DNA of 61,311 nucleotides from Kitasatospora sp. SUK 42 (GTDB taxonomy: Bacteria > Actinomycetota > Actinomycetes > Streptomycetales > Streptomycetaceae). Shown in pieces: positions 59,601-61,311 of the stretch. The notes beneath the pieces are model-generated. The model did no database searches. It was not told the origin of the DNA and worked only from the letters and a program-made list of their open reading frames with translations. The position numbers and the translations under genes were made by a program. Every line of letters begins with the position of its first letter. The stretch's first letter is position 1. Location of the stretch: assembly GCF_015776785.2 (NCBI RefSeq), contig NZ_LFMD02000005.1, positions 31,930 through 93,240 on the forward strand, in the 5' to 3' direction.

Positions 59601-59926
59601 CGAGCACCCCGCTGCGCGTCGTGCAGCCCCGCATCGTCGCGGTGCCGCCGATCGGCAAGCCCGGTTTCGTGACCTCCGTACGCGGTGTGGACTTCCCGCC
59701 CGGCGTGCCGGTGCGGTTCACCTGGCAGCCCGGGATCACCGCCGCGGCGGCGCCCACCTACCCGCGGGCCGACGGGACCTTCGCGGGCCAGCTGCTCATC
59801 CTGCCCAAGGACGAGACCGGCCCGCGGACGATCACCGCCGACGGCCCAGGGTTCTCCCCGGTGACGACGCCCTTCCTGGTGGTGGAGGGCAGCATCGGCC
59901 CGCCGGGGGAGGTGGATCGGCGGTGA
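56672..59926 (+). CDS. eCIS-linked beta-propeller (TolB/PD40) protein with CARDB/DUF11-like domains
   Basis: 1084 residues from the GTG at 56672 (GAGAGG upstream). N-terminal membrane signal (AAVAVLLALAAAVVTLG). Residues about 60-700 are PD40 propeller blades (TSQPALAPDGKAVVFVA; THPTVSPDGQWVAYAC; DSPVFSPDGRRLAFNR). Then a DUF11-like domain, a Pro/Thr linker (about 820-870), a second CARDB-like domain and an Ig-like end. Exported or surface protein, not a particle part by itself. The stop overlaps the next gene (GTGA), so it belongs to the eCIS transcript. Confidence 0.8.
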   Translation: MIGATGTPRSIRRPARAAVAVLLALAAAVVTLGTSAPEGRSSPTAQAAAADPAAGRIVFAGTNHRGLGRVTGAADSSPLFGPGPIHFDQDPSARGGELVFTSLRDGPLPQVYLRDAAGAVHRLTTGMDTSQPALAPDGKAVVFVALEPTSTPGTSQKVLWVVNRDGTGLRRLTDGAADETHPTVSPDGQWVAYACTGEPGHLQIYLRPFGGGAPVKVTNVTSGDAIDPTWNPVNDDAHRNEIVYTWDQGDKGRTLILTSPTGGEKAFFPGTGSTWKSGSASWLADGTGVLFLSADRLTPAPPGPPADPAQPPVVNLYRAPTCSCTDPQLLYSTNRLIAAPTWLGTQAEGGPVVEQTSASAANVADLQDMRPDGADPRDLGVSVLREDPAADTNTNPDPAADPLFHPRPGYDPWYERQAYTPDGRQIVVTRYEDSPAGRIERIWLADADGANPHPMNLAGRGPLDRDTDPSLSPDGRLMVFSRSSPGGAQQPASPGRILVAEVATGAILGTVQPPADQPGASDGEPFWSPDGKLIAFSRTMVVNGNAGNLHIWTVPAGNLAQQTDLSRAICPGTCNVIDDSPVFSPDGRRLAFNRKAGDGGNNRQDGVVVTSPTGGDCAVVLPSGLGAGACTRPLPERSNGPFQPRDVAWTANGAQLVLTSRRALPPNSPEGLKIYDFATDKLTALDWRLPGRQKEPAVQQSVDLVLGAPARTPAVPVGGGTDVVVTVTNKGPAPSPGTALTVSVPTGARLGGLTTPVGQCDAGALRCELGTLAPGEVVKIKANLVGTRTGPQEFGWSVTGTVVDPNPEDDSAQTVLPVLEAPTPSPTATPSPTATPTPTPPPTATPTPTPTPPPTTSPTPAPPPAPAPPPQAGPGVAVDAQPNPGYVGGHVTVSYTVRNDGQALATGLRLTLGLPAGVPTEALPPGCRSGGCQLADLAPGRSQVVRVVLSPVAVLDTTVTAELTTTGTDATPGPHRASTPLRVVQPRIVAVPPIGKPGFVTSVRGVDFPPGVPVRFTWQPGITAAAAPTYPRADGTFAGQLLILPKDETGPRTITADGPGFSPVTTPFLVVEGSIGPPGEVDRR

Positions 59927-60663
59927 TCCACGAGGTCGACGAGGCGCTGCGGCTGCTGCTCGCCGAGGCCGGACTGCCCGAGCGCGGGGTCGAGGTGGTC
60001 TTCGACGCGCCCACCCGGGACCTGGCGGCCCGGCGCACCGCGCCGACCGTCAGCGTGTTCCTGTACGGGATCCGCGAGGACACGGGCCGCCGGCAGTCCG
60101 GCACCGTCGCGGAGCACGACGCCGACGGCGTGGTGGTCGGCCACCGCGCCGCGCCCCGCTGGTTCGAGCTGGCCTACCTGGTCACCGTCTGGACCAACCG
60201 GCCGCAGGACGAACACCGGCTGCTGGCCGAGGTGTTGCAGTGCCTGACCGCCGTCGACTCGCTGCCCGCCCGGGTGCTCACCGGCACGCTCGCCGGGCTC
60301 GGACTGACCGTCGGGCTCGACATCGCGGGGCGCGAGACGGGACTGCCGTCGGTGGCCGACGTCTGGTCCTCGCTCGGCGGGGAGCTGCGGCCGTCGATCG
60401 ACCTGCGGGTGCTCGCCCCGCTGCCCGGCGCGCGCACGCCCGCCGGACCGCCGGTCACCGACGGCCTGGTGGTGCGCGTCGAGGACACCACCGCCGCGGA
60501 CACCGCCGGCACGGACACCGCCCGGGAGGACGCGGCACCCGCCGACGGCACGGGCCGCCGACTGCGCTACCAGGGCGGCGAGACCCCGGGGCCGGACGGC
60601 TTCGCCGCGCCCAGGCAGCGCCCGCTCCCGCCGGGCCGACGGCAGCGGGGCGGGGCGCGATGA
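59923..60663 (+). CDS. DUF4255 (Pvc16-N-like) eCIS protein
   Basis: 246 residues. IHEVDEALRLLLAEAGL, FDAPTRDLAARRTAPTVSVFLYGIRED, and APRWFELAYLVTVWTNRPQDEHRLL are typical DUF4255 elements; this domain forms the tail terminator/cap protein (Pvc16 group) of contractile injection systems. A Pro/Arg/Asp-rich tail of about 60 residues follows. Overlaps both neighbours (GTGA start, TGA within ATGA of the next gene). Confidence 0.9.
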   Translation: MIHEVDEALRLLLAEAGLPERGVEVVFDAPTRDLAARRTAPTVSVFLYGIREDTGRRQSGTVAEHDADGVVVGHRAAPRWFELAYLVTVWTNRPQDEHRLLAEVLQCLTAVDSLPARVLTGTLAGLGLTVGLDIAGRETGLPSVADVWSSLGGELRPSIDLRVLAPLPGARTPAGPPVTDGLVVRVEDTTAADTAGTDTAREDAAPADGTGRRLRYQGGETPGPDGFAAPRQRPLPPGRRQRGGAR

Positions 60664-61311
60664 GCATCGACCTCGGCCTGGCGCCGACCGGCGCCGACCA
60701 CCTCTGGGAGCGGCTGCACCGGGTCGAACAGCGGGTCCGGACCGCGGTGCGCGAGCGCCGCGCCGACGACCCGGACCCGGACGACCCGTACCGCGGCCAG
60801 TACCTCAGCCCGGAGGCGGTGGAGCGGATCCTGGCCGCCTCCGCCGCGGCGTTCCGCGACGACCAGGCCCTCGGCGACGGGCCCGCGCCGCCGCCCGGCT
60901 CACGGCTCGCGGCGCTCAGCGACGCCTTCGGACTGCTCCTGGTCGACCTCGAACTCCTGCTGGTCGCCCTCGCCCCCGACCTCGACACCCGCTTCGAACA
61001 GCTCTACGGCTACCTCAACGACGACCTGACCCGACGCCGGCCGACCATCGGACTGGCCCTCGAACTGTGCGGGCTGCCGGGCGCCGGCGCCGGCCGCTTC
61101 CGGTTCTCCACCCGGGCCCCGCTGATCGCCGGCGGCCTCCTGGAGGTCGGCGAACCGGAGCGCCCGCTGCTCTCCCGCACCCTGCGCGTACCGGACAGGG
61201 TGACGGCCCACCTGCTCGGCGACGACGAGCCGGACGGTCTGCTCGCCGGGCTGGCCCGCCGCGCCGCCCCCGCGCCCGGAGCGGCGGCGGAGCACCTCGA
61301 CGCGCTGCGCG
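60660..61311 (+). CDS. eCIS AAA+ ATPase (Pvc15-like), N-terminal part
   Basis: At least 217 residues, cut by the window end. The region LSDAFGLLLVDLELLLVALAPDLD ... YGYLNDDLTRRRPTIGLALELC matches the N-terminal domain of Pvc15/Cis15-type ATPases that precede the AAA+ core. The ATP-binding motifs lie beyond the window. Start coupled to the DUF4255 gene (ATGA). Sheath, tube, baseplate and spike genes are expected downstream. Confidence 0.85.
   Translation, partial: MSIDLGLAPTGADHLWERLHRVEQRVRTAVRERRADDPDPDDPYRGQYLSPEAVERILAASAAAFRDDQALGDGPAPPPGSRLAALSDAFGLLLVDLELLLVALAPDLDTRFEQLYGYLNDDLTRRRPTIGLALELCGLPGAGAGRFRFSTRAPLIAGGLLEVGEPERPLLSRTLRVPDRVTAHLLGDDEPDGLLAGLARRAAPAPGAAAEHLDALR

Noticed and set aside
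1..61311. CRISPR arrays, insertion sequences, tRNA genes, integrase/att sites
   Set aside because: None seen: no regularly spaced repeats, no transposase motifs or terminal inverted repeats, no tRNA cloverleaf ends recognised by eye. A tRNAscan run could still find one I missed.

Overview
High-GC actinobacterial DNA. The 23S and 5S rRNA ends look like Streptomyces, as do the gene styles: SpoIIE-type phosphatases, GTG starts, ATGA stop/start overlaps, rare TTA codons confined to regulators, and an eCIS (contractile injection) locus. The best fit is a chromosomal region of Streptomyces or a close relative such as Kitasatospora. Everything here was read by eye; no database search was run, and family names rest on recognisable motifs.

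Layout. (1) 1-315: the 3' end of an rRNA operon (23S tail, 5S, strong terminator). (2) 333-12758: a compact gene set that looks like an undescribed specialised-metabolite locus. A minus-strand operon (SDR, RdgB/HAM1-like pyrophosphatase, metallo-beta-lactamase-fold protein, Nudix-like/deoxynucleoside-kinase fusion, canonical MoaA, MurG/UGT-like glycosyltransferase) faces a plus-strand pair (DUF2264 protein, methyltransferase), a sulfotransferase, and a PAPS-supply pair (cysC, cysD without cysN). The simplest reading is a GTP-derived, glycosylated or processed, sulfated small molecule. (3) 12874-18655: a SpoIIE-type sensor phosphatase, a GH15 glucoamylase/trehalase-like protein and a zinc alcohol dehydrogenase.

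(4) 18867-31262: an amino-group-carrier-protein (LysW) pathway. One ten-gene operon encodes a homocitrate-synthase-like enzyme, LysW, LysX, LysY, LysZ, a class I glutamine-amidotransferase-fold protein, an amino-acid dehydrogenase, an acyl-CoA ligase, a PLP aminotransferase and an FAH-family protein. It ends in a 19-bp hairpin. The LysW carrier ends in Gln instead of the usual Glu, and no LysK-type release peptidase is present. Divergently placed are a YciI-LuxR fusion regulator and a maleate-isomerase-like enzyme. A response regulator follows, and both regulators carry a TTA (bldA) codon. (5) 31586-37899: a polysaccharide-deacetylase/allantoinase-like protein, two flavin-dependent monooxygenases, an unknown protein, and an MFS/MerR pair around a perfect palindrome. 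(6) 37940-41085: two agmatine-deiminase paralogues, one with a Tat-lipoprotein leader, and a TetR regulator.

(7) 41255-53554: two very large divergent secreted proteins. One is an FG-GAP/ricin-lectin protein. The other is a 2441-residue RHS/YD-repeat polymorphic toxin with a Hint self-cleavage domain, an unassigned C-terminal toxin tip and two downstream immunity candidates. (8) 53983-61311: the start of an extracellular contractile injection system locus (membrane protein, LuxR-type regulator, beta-propeller protein, DUF4255 protein, and the N-terminus of the AAA+ ATPase, cut by the window end).

Most attractive for new biology: the Gln-ended LysW pathway and the MoaA/nucleotide/sulfation cluster next to the rRNA operon.
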